Shown here: one piece after another, positions 39,477-49,400 of the stretch | Position numbering within the stretch: the first letter of the stretch is position 1 | How the letters are laid out: each line of letters begins with the position of its first letter | NCBI GenBank assembly: GCA_963823675.1 | Contig: CAWGMT010000009.1 | Coordinates: forward strand, 62,001-126,000 | Length of the DNA: 64,000 nt | Direction of reading: 5' to 3' | Origin: CAWGMT01 sp963823675 | GTDB taxonomy: Bacteria; Planctomycetota; Planctomycetia; Isosphaerales; Isosphaeraceae | Made by a program: the position numbers and the translations under genes | The notes under the pieces: model-generated | The model's input: only the letters and a program-made list of their open reading frames with translations | Databases searched by the model: none | Told to the model about the DNA's origin: nothing

Positions 39477-41080
39477 TTACGGGAGCAGATCGTAGGCCGG
39501 CAGCGTCAGAAAATCCGCCAGCGGCTCGCGCGTGGCGACGGTCTCGAAGATGGCGCGGGCGTCGCCGAACCGGCCCTGGTCGAATGTCTCCGCGCCAGAT
39601 CAGCGCGAATCTTCTCTAGCTCTTCGTCCACGATTGCCCGCACTAGGGCAGCCGTAACCCTCCGCCCATCCTCGAACACGCCCCGCGGATGTTTGATCCA
39701 CTGCCAGATCTGCGTGCGGGAAATCTCGCAGGTCGCCGCGTCCTCCATCAGGTTGAAGATCGGCACGCACCCGGTTCCCCGCAGCCAGCTTTCCAGGTAG
39801 CGCAGGCCGACATTGACATTGATCCGCAGGCCCCCCTCGGTGATCGTGCCCGGGGGAACTCGCAGCAGATCGCTCGCGGCAACCTCGACGTCGTCGCGCA
39901 GCCGGTCGCGCTGATTCGCCCGCGGCATTCTGGCGTTGAAGACCTCCAGGGCCACGGGAACCAGGCCGGGATGAGCGACCCAGGTCCCGTCGTGGCCGTC
40001 GGTTGCCTCTCGCTCCTTGTCCTCGCGCACCTTGCGCAGGGCGGTCTCGCTCGCGACCGGGTCGGTCCGGATCGGTATCTGGGCCGCCATCCCCCCCATC
40101 GCGTGTGCGCCGCGGCGATGACAAGTCTGAATCGCCAGGAGCGAGTACGACCGCATGAAATGGGTCGTCATCGTCACCTGGGCCCGATCGGGCAATACAA
40201 ACTCCGGCCGGCTGCGGAACTTCTTGATAAAGCTGAAAATATAATCCCACCGGCCGCAGTTGAGGCCGACGATGTGATCGCGCAGCTCCCAGAGAATCTC
40301 GTGCATCTCGAAGGCGGCCAGGATCGTTTCGATCAGCACCGTGGCCTTGATCGTGCCGTTTTGCAGCCCCAGCTCGCGCTGCGCCGTCATGAACACGTCG
40401 TTCCAGAGCCGGGCTTCGTGGTGGCTCTCGAGCTTGGGCAGATAAAAGTACGGCCCGGTTCCCCGCTCCAGGAGCGCCCGTGCGTTATGAAAGAAGTAGA
40501 GGCCGAAGTCGAAGAGCGCCCCCGACACCGGCTCGCCGTCGATCACCAGGTGTTTCTCGGGCAGATGCCAGCCGCGCGGCCGCACCATCAAGACGGCCGT
40601 CCGCTTGTTGAGGGCGTACGGCTTGCCCTCGGGGCTGACGTACGCGATCGAGCGGCGCACGGCGTCGCGGAGATTGACGTGACCCACCAGGTTGTTCGTC
40701 CAGCTCGGCGTATTGGCATCCTCGAAGTCGGCCATGAACACGCTGGCGCCCGAGTTCAGGGCATTGATCACCGTCTTGCGGTCGACCGGTCCGGTGATCT
40801 CGACCCGCCGGTCCATGAGATCCGGCGGAGTCGAAGCCACGACCCAATCGCCCTGGCGAATACCGGCGGTCTCGGGCAGAAAACCCGGCAGCCAGCCACT
40901 GTCGAGCTCCTGCTGAACACGCACCCGTTGATCCAGCAGGGCGCGCCTGCGGCCGTTGAACGACCGATGGAGCTTGGCGATGAACCCCAGGGCCGCCGGC
41001 GTCAGGATCAGATCGCACCCATCGGGCACCGGGGCCCTCACCTCGATACCATCCACCTCATTCAGCGTCGCAGTCGTCAT
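39477..41080 (-). CDS. aceB: Malate synthase A (one frameshift near the C-terminus)
   Basis: ATG 41080 (MTTATLNEVDGIEVRAPVPD) has AGGGAG upstream. The product of about 534 residues condenses glyoxylate with acetyl-CoA to malate. Signatures: VFMADFEDANTPSWTNNLVG, VLMVRPRGWHLPEKHLVIDG, GPYFYLPKLESHHEARLWND, ATVLIETILAAFEMHEILWE, VGLNCGRWDYIFSFIKKF. Near 39595 the frame breaks after ELEKIRADLA. A one-base shift restores the family C-terminus (TFDQGRFGDARAIFETVATR, EPLADFLTLPAYDLLP, stop at 39477). Without it the frame runs to 39506 with an Arg/Ser-rich tail. The catalytic residues lie before the break. It is the first gene of the operon with aceA. Confidence 0.95.
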
Positions 41081-41191
41081 CGCTATGCTCCCTGACGAAT
41101 CGTTTGCGGCAAGCCCGCTCCTTATATAAAATAGGCATTCGACGGACGTTGATCCAGTAATTCCAACCAATAGTCTCCATTAACCCAATGG
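41081..41191. promoter_or_regulatory. Divergent promoter region between aceB and its LysR regulator
   Basis: The 111-bp region is A/T-rich (TTATATAAAATAGG at about 41122). Read leftward, TATTTTAT at about 41125-41132 could be the -10 of aceB. Divergent layout plus a LysR gene suggests a shared operator (T-N11-A type), but no single site can be fixed by eye. Confidence 0.5.
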
Positions 41192-42247
41192 ATGAAGATG
41201 AGGCGGGGCACCAAGAGCGCGGAAGGCCGCCACAACCGGCTGCACAACCTCCGCAGCTTCTGCCTGGCCGCCCAGTATGGCAGCATCTCCAAGGCGGCCG
41301 AGCTGACCTCGCTCAGCCAGCCCACGGTTTCGCTCCAGATCCAATCGCTGGAGCAGGAATTCCAGACCGCTCTCTTTCACCGCCGCGGCCCGAAGATCCG
41401 GCTCACGTCCGACGGCCAGGCTCTCTACGACCTGGCCCGCCCGCTCGTCGAGGGCATCGATGCACTCCCAAGTGCACTCTCGGCCAGCCGTCAGGGCCTC
41501 GCAAGCAGCCGGCTCGACATCGCGGCCGGTGAAGCGACAATCCTTTACATCTTGCCGGAAATCATCCGCGAGTTTGCCCACGGCCATCCGACGGTCGAGT
41601 TCCGGCTGCACAACGTCAGGGGGGGCGAGGGCCTCAAGCTCCTGCGGAACGATGCGGTCGATTTCGCGGTCGGCTCGCTGATCGGAGTGCCCGATGACAT
41701 CGCCTACGATCCCGCCTTCAGCTTCGACCCGATGCTGATCACGCCCCCGGGACACCCCTTGACCCGCCTCTCCAGGGTGACCCTCAAGAACGTCTCGGAA
41801 CATCCGCTGATCCTGCCCCCCCAGCACCTGACCACGTGGCGCGTGGTCGACTACGCGTTCCGTAAGTACCACCTCACTCATCGCGTCGTGCTCGAATCCG
41901 GCGGCTGGGAGGTCATCAAGCGGTACGTCGAGCTGGGCTTGGGGATTTCGATCGTCACCGGCATCTGCTTGACAGGCAAGGAGTCGCTCGCCGCGATTCC
42001 CTTCGGCCGCTACTTCCCCAAACGCACCTACGGGATCGTCTTGCGCAAGGGGAGGCTGCTCTCACCGCAAGCGTCACAATTCATCGAACTGATCAAATCG
42101 CACGCCAGCCAGAGGTCGGCCGCCGCCACTTCGCCCGCCCGCCCTCCGAGGCCGGTTTCGATCGATCCCGAGGATGAGCCAGTCGGGGACGTAGCGGCAA
42201 CCAGCCAAGACGCTCCGACAGGGAGTCATTTGCGTCCCGATCCTTAG
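41192..42247 (+). CDS. LysR-family transcriptional regulator (CysB-like), divergent from aceBA
   Basis: ATG 41192 (MKMRRGTKSAEGRHNRLHNL) gives 351 residues. The N-terminal winged helix is clear: LRSFCLAAQYGSISKAAELT, SLSQPTVSLQIQSLEQEFQT, LFHRRGPKIRLTSDGQALYD. The C-terminal two-lobe effector domain follows (LDIAAGEATILYILPEIIRE, FELGLGISIVTGICLTGKES-type ending). The last 45 residues are disordered and Pro/Ala-rich, longer than usual. Divergent LysR genes usually control the neighbouring operon, so this is a probable regulator of the glyoxylate shunt. The effector is unknown. The stop overlaps the convergent DUF3386 stop. Confidence 0.9.
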   Translation: MKMRRGTKSAEGRHNRLHNLRSFCLAAQYGSISKAAELTSLSQPTVSLQIQSLEQEFQTALFHRRGPKIRLTSDGQALYDLARPLVEGIDALPSALSASRQGLASSRLDIAAGEATILYILPEIIREFAHGHPTVEFRLHNVRGGEGLKLLRNDAVDFAVGSLIGVPDDIAYDPAFSFDPMLITPPGHPLTRLSRVTLKNVSEHPLILPPQHLTTWRVVDYAFRKYHLTHRVVLESGGWEVIKRYVELGLGISIVTGICLTGKESLAAIPFGRYFPKRTYGIVLRKGRLLSPQASQFIELIKSHASQRSAAATSPARPPRPVSIDPEDEPVGDVAATSQDAPTGSHLRPDP

Positions 42248-42966
42248 TTGCCCGCTTGCTCGACCTTGATGTTATCGAGGATGAGCGTGCTCTCGACGGC
42301 GGCCGCGCTGCCCTCGTTGCGCACCATGTGCCACCGGGCGGGCAGCCAGACGCCTTGGATCTCGCGCCACATTTCCATGTTCTTGCCCGATTGCTCGCGA
42401 TCGCCATTCTTGATCGTGAAGGCATACGCGCGAGGGAGGGTCTTGCCGCTGTCGGCCATCCAGACGATCTGCTGCACCTTGACCTCGCTCGACATCGCGT
42501 CATGGCCGCCGTGGTTCTCGATGATGTTGCCCTCCTTGACGGTGAAGTCCTTGAAGAAGCCATGGCCCGTGATGGCGATCTTGGTGCCGCCGTGAGCCCC
42601 GTCGCCGGCGATGGCGAAGGTGCACGAGCCGAATCCCTTCTCGAAGCTGGAAGCGCGGGTGTGAGTGACCGTGCTGGCGATCGTATCGCTCACCATTTTC
42701 TTGACGTCGGCGTCGTCGCATTCCACCGCGACGCCGCCGTGCGGCCTGGCGGCGTCGACCTTGAGCGTCCCCTTGACCGTCTTTCCCTCGCGGGTGCAGG
42801 AGAAATCGGCCGAGAACCCTTTGAATCCCTCGTTCCAGCGGTAGCGGCGGTTGAACGCCTCCTCCATCATCTTCCGCGCACGGGCGTCGTCATCGGCCCG
42901 TGCGGCCGAGAGCGACAAGACGAAGGCCGGAGCCAGTAGCGCCAGCAGCAACCAGGTTCTGGTCAT
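42244..42966 (-). CDS. Exported DUF3386-family protein
   Basis: ATG 42966 (MTRTWLLLALLAPAFVLSLS) gives 240 residues with a signal peptide ending near ARAD. The mature protein reads ARKMMEEAFNRRYRWNEGFK, GFSADFSCTREGKTVKGTLK, VDAARPHGGVAVECDDADVK, and ends VWLPARWHMVRNEGSAAAVE with STLILDNIKVEQ. This is the DUF3386 pattern found in cyanobacteria and planctomycetes; no function is known. It is convergent with the LysR gene: the two stop codons share bases at 42244-42247. No operon partner is seen. Confidence 0.85.
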   Translation of the reverse strand: MTRTWLLLALLAPAFVLSLSAARADDDARARKMMEEAFNRRYRWNEGFKGFSADFSCTREGKTVKGTLKVDAARPHGGVAVECDDADVKKMVSDTIASTVTHTRASSFEKGFGSCTFAIAGDGAHGGTKIAITGHGFFKDFTVKEGNIIENHGGHDAMSSEVKVQQIVWMADSGKTLPRAYAFTIKNGDREQSGKNMEMWREIQGVWLPARWHMVRNEGSAAAVESTLILDNIKVEQAGN

Positions 42967-43254
42967 GGTGATTCTCCTCGTCTGGGAAAAACAGTGGTCG
43001 GGATCGGTCTCTTTTCGCCGAGCTTCCGCTCAAGAACCGCCACGGATCGCGCGGTCTTGCTCCCCGTAGCGTAGACGCCGCGGTGTCGCGCGTCAAATTC
43101 AAACCGATTTCGGTTAGAATATTCGCTCCAACGCCGGCCGCAAGGACTGGCGCTACGCACCAAGGCCATGACTCGGGGATGCGGACCGGGCGTCTCGATG
43201 ATGCCGGGCCAGCCCCCGGTTCAGGCTGGCTTCTCCGGGCGGGGTTCCACTGCT

Positions 43255-43680
43255 ATGATTCGAATCGGCCGGAATCTTGAAATTGACGAACGAGAGCTCG
43301 AGTGGGAGTTCATTCGCGCTTCCGGGCCGGGAGGCCAGAACGTCAACAAAGTCTCCACGGCAGTACGGCTGCGGTGGCGCGTTCTGGGCTCGGGTGCGCT
43401 GCCGGCCGAGGTCCGCGATCGCTTGATCCGGCTGGCTGGCAGGCGGATCGGAGACGACGGTTTTCTCACGATTCATGCCCGCAGCGCCCGGACCCAGGAA
43501 TCCAATCGGCGCGAGGCGATTGAACGACTGGTCGAGCTGGTACAAAGAGCCTGTGAGAAGCCCAAGCCGCGGCGGGCGACCAAGCCGACGAAGGCGTCGC
43601 GCGAGCGCCGGCTCGAAGCCAAGAAACGCCGCGGACAAACGAAAGACATCAGGCGGGCCCAAGGTCACCAGGACGAATGA
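43255..43680 (+). CDS. arfB: Peptidyl-tRNA hydrolase ArfB (YaeJ), ribosome rescue
   Basis: ATG 43255 gives 141 residues, the usual ArfB size. The catalytic GGQ is in IRASGPGGQNVNKVSTAVRL, with the release-factor-like strand-helix around it (FLTIHARSARTQESNRREAI). The C-terminal tail is strongly basic (KPKPRRATKPTKASRERRLE, AKKRRGQTKDIRRAQ). ArfB puts this tail into the empty mRNA channel of stalled ribosomes and hydrolyses the peptidyl-tRNA with the GGQ loop. The frame extends upstream to 43168, but that part is not conserved-looking. The serine hydrolase gene starts 31 bp after it on the same strand. Confidence 0.93.
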   Translation: MIRIGRNLEIDERELEWEFIRASGPGGQNVNKVSTAVRLRWRVLGSGALPAEVRDRLIRLAGRRIGDDGFLTIHARSARTQESNRREAIERLVELVQRACEKPKPRRATKPTKASRERRLEAKKRRGQTKDIRRAQGHQDE

Positions 43681-43711
43681 CGGCGGAAATCGGTATTGCG
43701 GGAGAATGTCC

Positions 43712-45850
43712 ATGATACGACGAAGGCAGTTCAGGGCGGGGATGAATCTGCGCTCGGGCATCGTGACGCTCGGCGTGATGATCGCCGCCACTTCCGCCGG
43801 TCTGCGGGCCGACGAGCCGGCGCTCGAAGGTCATTGGGTAGGGGCGATCGCGGCGCCGAACAAGCCACTGGCGTTCGACGTCGATTTCTCGCGAGCCGCG
43901 AATGGCGCGTGGCAGGGCGACATCTCGATTCCCGCGCAGGGCACCAAGGACCTTCCGCTGGCCAAGGTCAGTTATCAAGATCCGGATCTCAGCTTCGAGC
44001 TTGCCGGCGTTCCGGGCAATCCGGCGTTCAAAGGGAAGCTCGCTGCAAAGGCACGCAAGATCAGCGGCACGTTCTCTCAGGGCGGGGTGTCGCTGGCCTT
44101 TCACCTGGAAGGCGGAATCAACCCGGTCGTGGCGGCCAAGCAAGCCCTGGCCGGCTTTGACTCATTCTTGACCGAGGCGATCAAGGCGTGGGAGGTCCCG
44201 GGACTGGCGGTGGCGATCGTCAAGGACGGCGAGGTCGTCTTCGCGCAGGGAGTCGGATTGCGCGATGTTGCCCACAAGCTGCCGGTCACCCCCAAGACCC
44301 TCTTCGCCATCGGCTCGTGCACCAAGGCGTTCACGACGTTCGTGCTGGGAACGCTGGTCGATACTGGCAAGCTCGACTGGGACACTCCGGTCCGCGTCTA
44401 TATCCCCGAGTTCCGGCTGTTCGACCGGACGGCGACCGAGCAGATGACACCGCGCGACCTGGTGACGCACCGTTCGGGCCTGCCCCGGCACGACCTCGTC
44501 TGGTATAACGCAACGCTCTCGGGCAAGCAGATCCTCGAGCGGCTGCCGTACCTGGAGCCGAGCGAGTCGTTTCGCAACAAGTTCCAGTATAACAATCTCA
44601 TGTTCATGACCGCGGGTTATCTGATCGAGCGGGTCGGCGGCAAGCCGTGGGAGGAGGCGGTCCGCGCGCGAATCTTCGAGCCATTGGGAATGACGGGCTG
44701 CAACTTCTCGGTCAAGGATTCGCAGCAGGCCGCCGACTTCGCCAAGCCTTACGAGGACCGCGACGACAAGATCGTGGAGATTCCGTTCCGCGACATCACG
44801 AACGCCGGGCCCGCGGGATCGATCAACTCGAGCGTCGGCGACATGGCCCGCTGGCTGGTCGTGCAGACTCACAAGGGCAAGATCGACGGCCGTCAGATCA
44901 TAAGCCCAGCCGTGCTGGAGGACATCCACACGCCGCACATGACGTTGGGTGTGCCCCAGGAACGCAAGGAGATTGGTCCGGCCGGGTATGCCCTGGGCTG
45001 GATGGTCGATGATTATCGCGGCCACCGCCGCGTACACCACGGCGGCGGAATCGATGGCTTCACGGCCCAGACCGTGCTCTTTCCCGAGGATGGGCTTGGC
45101 CTCTGCATCCTCTCGAACATGGGCGGCACCTCCCTCCCGGAGCTGGTCTCGCGCCACGCTGCGGATCGGATCTTGGGGCTGAAGCCGATCGATTGGAGCG
45201 GCGAGGAGCTCGTCAAGAAGAAGCAGGGAAAGGAGGCCGCCAAGGCGGCCAAGGCCAGGAAGGATACGGTTCGCCGGTCCGGTACTGCACCGGCCCACAA
45301 GCTCGACGAGTATGCGGGTGACTACGAGCATCCCGGCTACGGGATCATCCAGATCGAGCTTCATGAAGGCCAGCTCAATCTGAGCTACAACAAGATCGGA
45401 GCGCCGCTACAGCACTGGCACTTCGAGGTTTTCAATGCCCTCAAGAACCCCAAGGACCCCGCCTTCGAAGATCAGAAGGTGCAGTTCTTGACCAATGTCA
45501 AAGGCTATGTCGACGGTCTGGCCGTGACGATGGAGCCGCGGCTCAAGCCGATCATTTTCTCGAAGCGGCCCGCGGCCAGGTTGTCTGACGCCGCCTTCTT
45601 GAAGCAGTATGTCGGAGCCTACGAGCTCGCCGGACAGACTGTGAACATTCGATTGAACGGCAACACCCTTCTGCTCGACACACCCGGGCAGCCGAGCGTG
45701 ACACTCGTCCCGGATCAGGATGACTCGTTCAAGGTCAAGGAGCAGTCGGGGCTGTCGATCCGCTTCGTCGCCGCTGAAGGCCCAGGCGGCGGCGCGATGA
45801 TGCTCGACACGTCGGGCGGCGTCTTCACCGCCAGGAGGAAAAAACCGTAG
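43712..45850 (+). CDS. Exported serine hydrolase, class C beta-lactamase fold with DUF3471-like C-terminus
   Basis: ATG 43712 has GGGAG 7 bases upstream. The 712-residue protein has a signal sequence (IVTLGVMIAATSAGLRADEP), an N-terminal beta unit (EGHWVGAIAAPNKPLAFDVD), and then the catalytic domain. The SxxK motif is in FAIGSCTKAFTTF, the YxN motif is YNN (KFQYNNLMFMTAGYLIERVG), and the third motif HGG is in RRVHHGGGIDGFTAQTV. A DUF3471-like region (LDEYAGDYEHPGYGIIQIEL) and a second similar unit (LKQYVGAYELAGQTVNIRLN) complete it. Such proteins include esterases, D-amino peptidases and penicillin-binding-like enzymes; beta-lactam hydrolysis cannot be inferred. It acts outside the cytoplasm. 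Confidence 0.92.
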   Translation: MIRRRQFRAGMNLRSGIVTLGVMIAATSAGLRADEPALEGHWVGAIAAPNKPLAFDVDFSRAANGAWQGDISIPAQGTKDLPLAKVSYQDPDLSFELAGVPGNPAFKGKLAAKARKISGTFSQGGVSLAFHLEGGINPVVAAKQALAGFDSFLTEAIKAWEVPGLAVAIVKDGEVVFAQGVGLRDVAHKLPVTPKTLFAIGSCTKAFTTFVLGTLVDTGKLDWDTPVRVYIPEFRLFDRTATEQMTPRDLVTHRSGLPRHDLVWYNATLSGKQILERLPYLEPSESFRNKFQYNNLMFMTAGYLIERVGGKPWEEAVRARIFEPLGMTGCNFSVKDSQQAADFAKPYEDRDDKIVEIPFRDITNAGPAGSINSSVGDMARWLVVQTHKGKIDGRQIISPAVLEDIHTPHMTLGVPQERKEIGPAGYALGWMVDDYRGHRRVHHGGGIDGFTAQTVLFPEDGLGLCILSNMGGTSLPELVSRHAADRILGLKPIDWSGEELVKKKQGKEAAKAAKARKDTVRRSGTAPAHKLDEYAGDYEHPGYGIIQIELHEGQLNLSYNKIGAPLQHWHFEVFNALKNPKDPAFEDQKVQFLTNVKGYVDGLAVTMEPRLKPIIFSKRPAARLSDAAFLKQYVGAYELAGQTVNIRLNGNTLLLDTPGQPSVTLVPDQDDSFKVKEQSGLSIRFVAAEGPGGGAMMLDTSGGVFTARRKKP

Positions 45851-46037
45851 GCGAAGTTGGGCGCGTCCATGCAGAATCCCTCGTCGAGGGCGGCTGCACT
45901 TCCGCTCGCGTCGCTGACAGCGCACAGTCAACCGCGCGCGTGAAACACCAAGCCGACGCGCCAGCAAGGGATTCCGCTTTGGAACGCGCAGCGTGTATCG
46001 TCTTGAACAGCCGTTCTCCAACTTAGAGATCCACCCC

Positions 46038-49000
46038 ATGACGTTGCTGAAAATCTGCCTGATGCGTTCCTTGGTGATTGGAACCGTGGCCGGCTGTCTG
46101 CTCGGCGGGCCCGTGATCGCGGCTCCGGGACAATCGCCTCGCCAGGCCGAGCCGCCGAAGGCCAAGCAGGATGCGAAAGAGGCCGATAAGAAAGCCGAGC
46201 CCAAGAAGAAGGTCCCGGGCCTGCCGCTCAAGCCCGACCGGACGGTCGAGTTCACGACCGAGGAGGGGACGTGGATCTCGCTCGACGTTGCGCCGGACGG
46301 CAAGACGATTGTCTTCGAGCTCTTGGGCGACCTGTATACGCTGCCAATAGCCGGAGGCGAGGCCAAGGCGATCACGACGGGCATCGCCTTTGACAGTCAG
46401 CCGCGGTACTCGCCGGACGGGAAGCTGATCGCATTCGTGACCGATCGCGATGGCGCCGAGAACCTCTGGGTCGCGGCCGCCGATGGATCGGCCCCCTGGC
46501 CGCTCACCAAGGACAAGCAGAGCCTGTTCACCTCGCCCTGGTGGACGCCCGAGGGCGACTATGTGCTGGTCTCGCGGCAGACGCAGCTTCCCTGGGGAGG
46601 GTTCGAGCTCTGGATGTACCACGTGCGCGGCGGGTCGGGAGTGCAGGTCACCAAGGCCAAGTCGAAGCCCGACGCCAAACGAGAAGATTATGTCCACGCC
46701 ATCGGGGCCGTCGCATCCAGGGACGGCCGGTTCCTCTATTACACGTCACGCCCCAAGCTCTTCAACGCCTACAACAACCTCGACTTTCCCCTTTCTCAGA
46801 TCGCGCGGCGTGATCGGACCACGGGCATCGAGGACACCATCACCGAGGCCCCCGGCAGCGCGTTTCGCCCCATGCTCGCGCCCGACGGCTCGAAGCTCGT
46901 CTACGGCACGCGGATCGATAATCAGACCGGGCTGAGAATCCGCGAATTGTCGACCGGCGAGGAGCGCTGGCTCAAGCTTCCTATCCAGCGCGACGAACAG
47001 GAATCGCGGTTCACGCGCGACCTGATTCCCGCGTATGCGTTTACCCCCGACTCGAAGGCCGTGCTGGCGGCGTATGGGGGCAAGATCCACCGGATCGATG
47101 TGCAAAGCCGCGAGGACCGGGTTATTCCGTTTTCGGTGAAAGTGTCCCAGCCCGTCGGCTCGCGGCTCAACTTTCCACTCCGGGTCGACGACGGGCCGGT
47201 CAGGGCGCGATTGATCCAGGAGCCGGAGCCTTCGCCCGACGGCAAGCGGCTGGCGTTCTCGGCGCTGACCCAGGTTTTTGTCCTGGATCTGCCCGACGGC
47301 AAGCCGCGGCAGCTCACAACCGGCGACGCGCGCGAGTTTCACCCGAGCTGGTCGCCAGACGGCAAGTCACTGGTGTTTGTGAGCTGGGCTCCCGAGGGGG
47401 GCCACATCTGGAAGCGGTCGAGCGACGGCCAGGGCGAGCCCGAGCGGATCACGCGGGTGCCCGCCTTCTACCGCGACCCGGTCTATTCCCCCGACGGCAA
47501 GCGGATCGTGGCCCTTCGCGCCCTGCGCCGCGAGAAGGTGGAGAACGCGCTTGACTTCGGGGCCAGCGCGGGGACCGATCTGGTCTGGGTGCCCGCCGAA
47601 GGCGGCGAGGCCACCCTGATCAGCCCCGCTCGGGGCGCGGCGCGGCCCCACTTCGCCAGGGAGCCGGACCGGATCTACTTCACCACGCCCCAGGGCTTGG
47701 TCTCAGTGCGATACGACGGCACCGACCGCCGCACGCACCTCGCCGTCACGGGAAAAACGACTTACTCACCCACTGACCCCGAGCCCGCCGAGGAGATCCT
47801 GCTGCGGCCCGACGGACGGTGGGTGCTGGCCAAGGTCACCAACCAGCTCTACGTGCTGGCGCTGCCGCAGTTCGGGGGCGAGACACCCAAGGTCTCGGTG
47901 CACGAATCGGCCGTCCCGCTCAAGAAGCTCACCGACATCGGCGCCGATTATGCGGCCTGGGCTGACGGCGGCAAGACGATCACCTGGGCCATCGGCTCGA
48001 GCTTCTTCCGGCTGCCGTTCGACTCGATCTCGTTCACGACCCTCAAGAACCCGGACCTCGAGCCGGCGGACGACAAGCCGAAGACCGAGGCAGAAAAGAG
48101 GGAACCGCCACCCAAGTCCGAGGAGATTGCGATCGTCGTCGAGCGCCCGCGGCATCGGCCGCGCGGCTCGATTGTTCTCCGGGGCGCCAAGGTCGTGACG
48201 ATGCGCGGCGACGAGGTGATTCCCGAAGGCGATCTGCTGGTCACCGACCACCGGATCGTGGCCGTCGGCAAGAAAGGGTCGATCAAGCCGCCGGAGGGGG
48301 CCAAGGTTCTGGATCTCGAGGGGATGACGATCGTGCCGAGTTTCGTCGACACTCATCCGCACTGGATGCAGGTGCGCAGGGGGGTTCTCGACCTTCAGAA
48401 CTGGAGCTTCTTCGCCACCCTCGCCTATGGCGTGACGACCGGTCGCGACCCGCAGACCGGCACGAATGACATGTTCGCTTATCAAGATCTGGTGGAAACC
48501 GGCGACCTGGTCGGTCCGCGCGCTTACTCGACCGGGCCCGGTATCTTCTCGAGCAACGACTTTCAAACGGCCGAGGAAGTTCTGGCGGTCGTCGCCCGCT
48601 ACAAGAAATATTACCGGACGAACACGGTCAAGTCGTACATGATCGGGAACCGCCGCCAGCGCCAGTGGATGGTCGAGGCCTGTCACAAGAACGAGGTGAT
48701 GCCGACCACCGAAGGGGGCATCGACCTCAAGCTCAACCTCACCCACGCCCTCGACGGCTTTACCGGCAACGAGCACGCCCTGCCGGTGGTTCCGCTCTTC
48801 GCCGACGTCGTTGAGCTCTTCGCCCGGACCGGCATCTCGTATACGCCCACGCTTCTGGTGGCCTACGGCGGCCCGTTCGGCGAGACGGATTTCTTCACGA
48901 CGACCTCGATCCACGACGACCCCAAGATCCGGCGGTTCATTCCCCACAACGTGCTGGACGCAAAGGTCCGGCGCTCGGCGTGGTTCCATAAGGACGAGCA

Positions 49001-49400
49001 CGTCTATCCCATGATCGCCGCGTCGGCCGCCAAGATCGCGCGGGCCGGGGGGCACGTCTGCATCGGCAGCCACGGCGAGATGCAGGGCATCGGCTATCAC
49101 TGGGAGATGTGGGCCATGGCCAGCGGCGGCTGGAAGCCCATCGAAGTGCTCCGCGCGGCGAGCCTGCATGGCGCCGAGGCGATCGGATACGCCCAGGATC
49201 TCGGCAGCCTCGAAACCGGCAAGCTCGCCGACCTGATCGTTCTAGCCAAGGACCCGCTCGAGGACATCCATAACACAAATTCCATTCGTTATGTGATGAA
49301 GAACGGCGAGCTGTACGAGGGAGACTCCCTCGACCGGATCTGGCCGGACCGGAAGCCCCTGCCGAAACTGTGGTGGTGGGAGGATAAGGTTGCGAAGTAG
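46038..49400 (+). CDS. Exported TolB-like propeller fused to an amidohydrolase
   Basis: ATG 46038 gives 1,120 residues. A signal peptide (LVIGTVAGCLLGGPVIAAPG) precedes a Lys/Ala/Glu-rich linker. Then come TolB/PD40 repeats (SQPRYSPDGKLIAFVTDRDG, HPSWSPDGKSLVFVSWAPEG, RDPVYSPDGKRIVALRALRR). From about residue 715 an amidohydrolase domain begins (GSIVLRGAKVVTMRGDEVIP, TIVPSFVDTHPHWMQVRRGV with the HxH metal site, and GGHVCIGSHGEMQGIGYHWE). It ends YAQDLGSLETGKLADLIVLA. This is the family of periplasmic Xaa-Pro-dipeptidase-like and imidazolonepropionase-like amidohydrolases with a propeller. The substrate is unknown. Its TAG stop is the first codon of the ten-fold 35-bp array. Confidence 0.93.
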   Translation: MTLLKICLMRSLVIGTVAGCLLGGPVIAAPGQSPRQAEPPKAKQDAKEADKKAEPKKKVPGLPLKPDRTVEFTTEEGTWISLDVAPDGKTIVFELLGDLYTLPIAGGEAKAITTGIAFDSQPRYSPDGKLIAFVTDRDGAENLWVAAADGSAPWPLTKDKQSLFTSPWWTPEGDYVLVSRQTQLPWGGFELWMYHVRGGSGVQVTKAKSKPDAKREDYVHAIGAVASRDGRFLYYTSRPKLFNAYNNLDFPLSQIARRDRTTGIEDTITEAPGSAFRPMLAPDGSKLVYGTRIDNQTGLRIRELSTGEERWLKLPIQRDEQESRFTRDLIPAYAFTPDSKAVLAAYGGKIHRIDVQSREDRVIPFSVKVSQPVGSRLNFPLRVDDGPVRARLIQEPEPSPDGKRLAFSALTQVFVLDLPDGKPRQLTTGDAREFHPSWSPDGKSLVFVSWAPEGGHIWKRSSDGQGEPERITRVPAFYRDPVYSPDGKRIVALRALRREKVENALDFGASAGTDLVWVPAEGGEATLISPARGAARPHFAREPDRIYFTTPQGLVSVRYDGTDRRTHLAVTGKTTYSPTDPEPAEEILLRPDGRWVLAKVTNQLYVLALPQFGGETPKVSVHESAVPLKKLTDIGADYAAWADGGKTITWAIGSSFFRLPFDSISFTTLKNPDLEPADDKPKTEAEKREPPPKSEEIAIVVERPRHRPRGSIVLRGAKVVTMRGDEVIPEGDLLVTDHRIVAVGKKGSIKPPEGAKVLDLEGMTIVPSFVDTHPHWMQVRRGVLDLQNWSFFATLAYGVTTGRDPQTGTNDMFAYQDLVETGDLVGPRAYSTGPGIFSSNDFQTAEEVLAVVARYKKYYRTNTVKSYMIGNRRQRQWMVEACHKNEVMPTTEGGIDLKLNLTHALDGFTGNEHALPVVPLFADVVELFARTGISYTPTLLVAYGGPFGETDFFTTTSIHDDPKIRRFIPHNVLDAKVRRSAWFHKDEHVYPMIAASAAKIARAGGHVCIGSHGEMQGIGYHWEMWAMASGGWKPIEVLRAASLHGAEAIGYAQDLGSLETGKLADLIVLAKDPLEDIHNTNSIRYVMKNGELYEGDSLDRIWPDRKPLPKLWWWEDKVAK

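Noticed and set aside
43712..45850. Annotation as a class C beta-lactamase resistance gene
   Set aside because: Only the general SxxK/YxN/HGG fold motifs are shared; the length and extra C-terminal domains fit other serine hydrolases.
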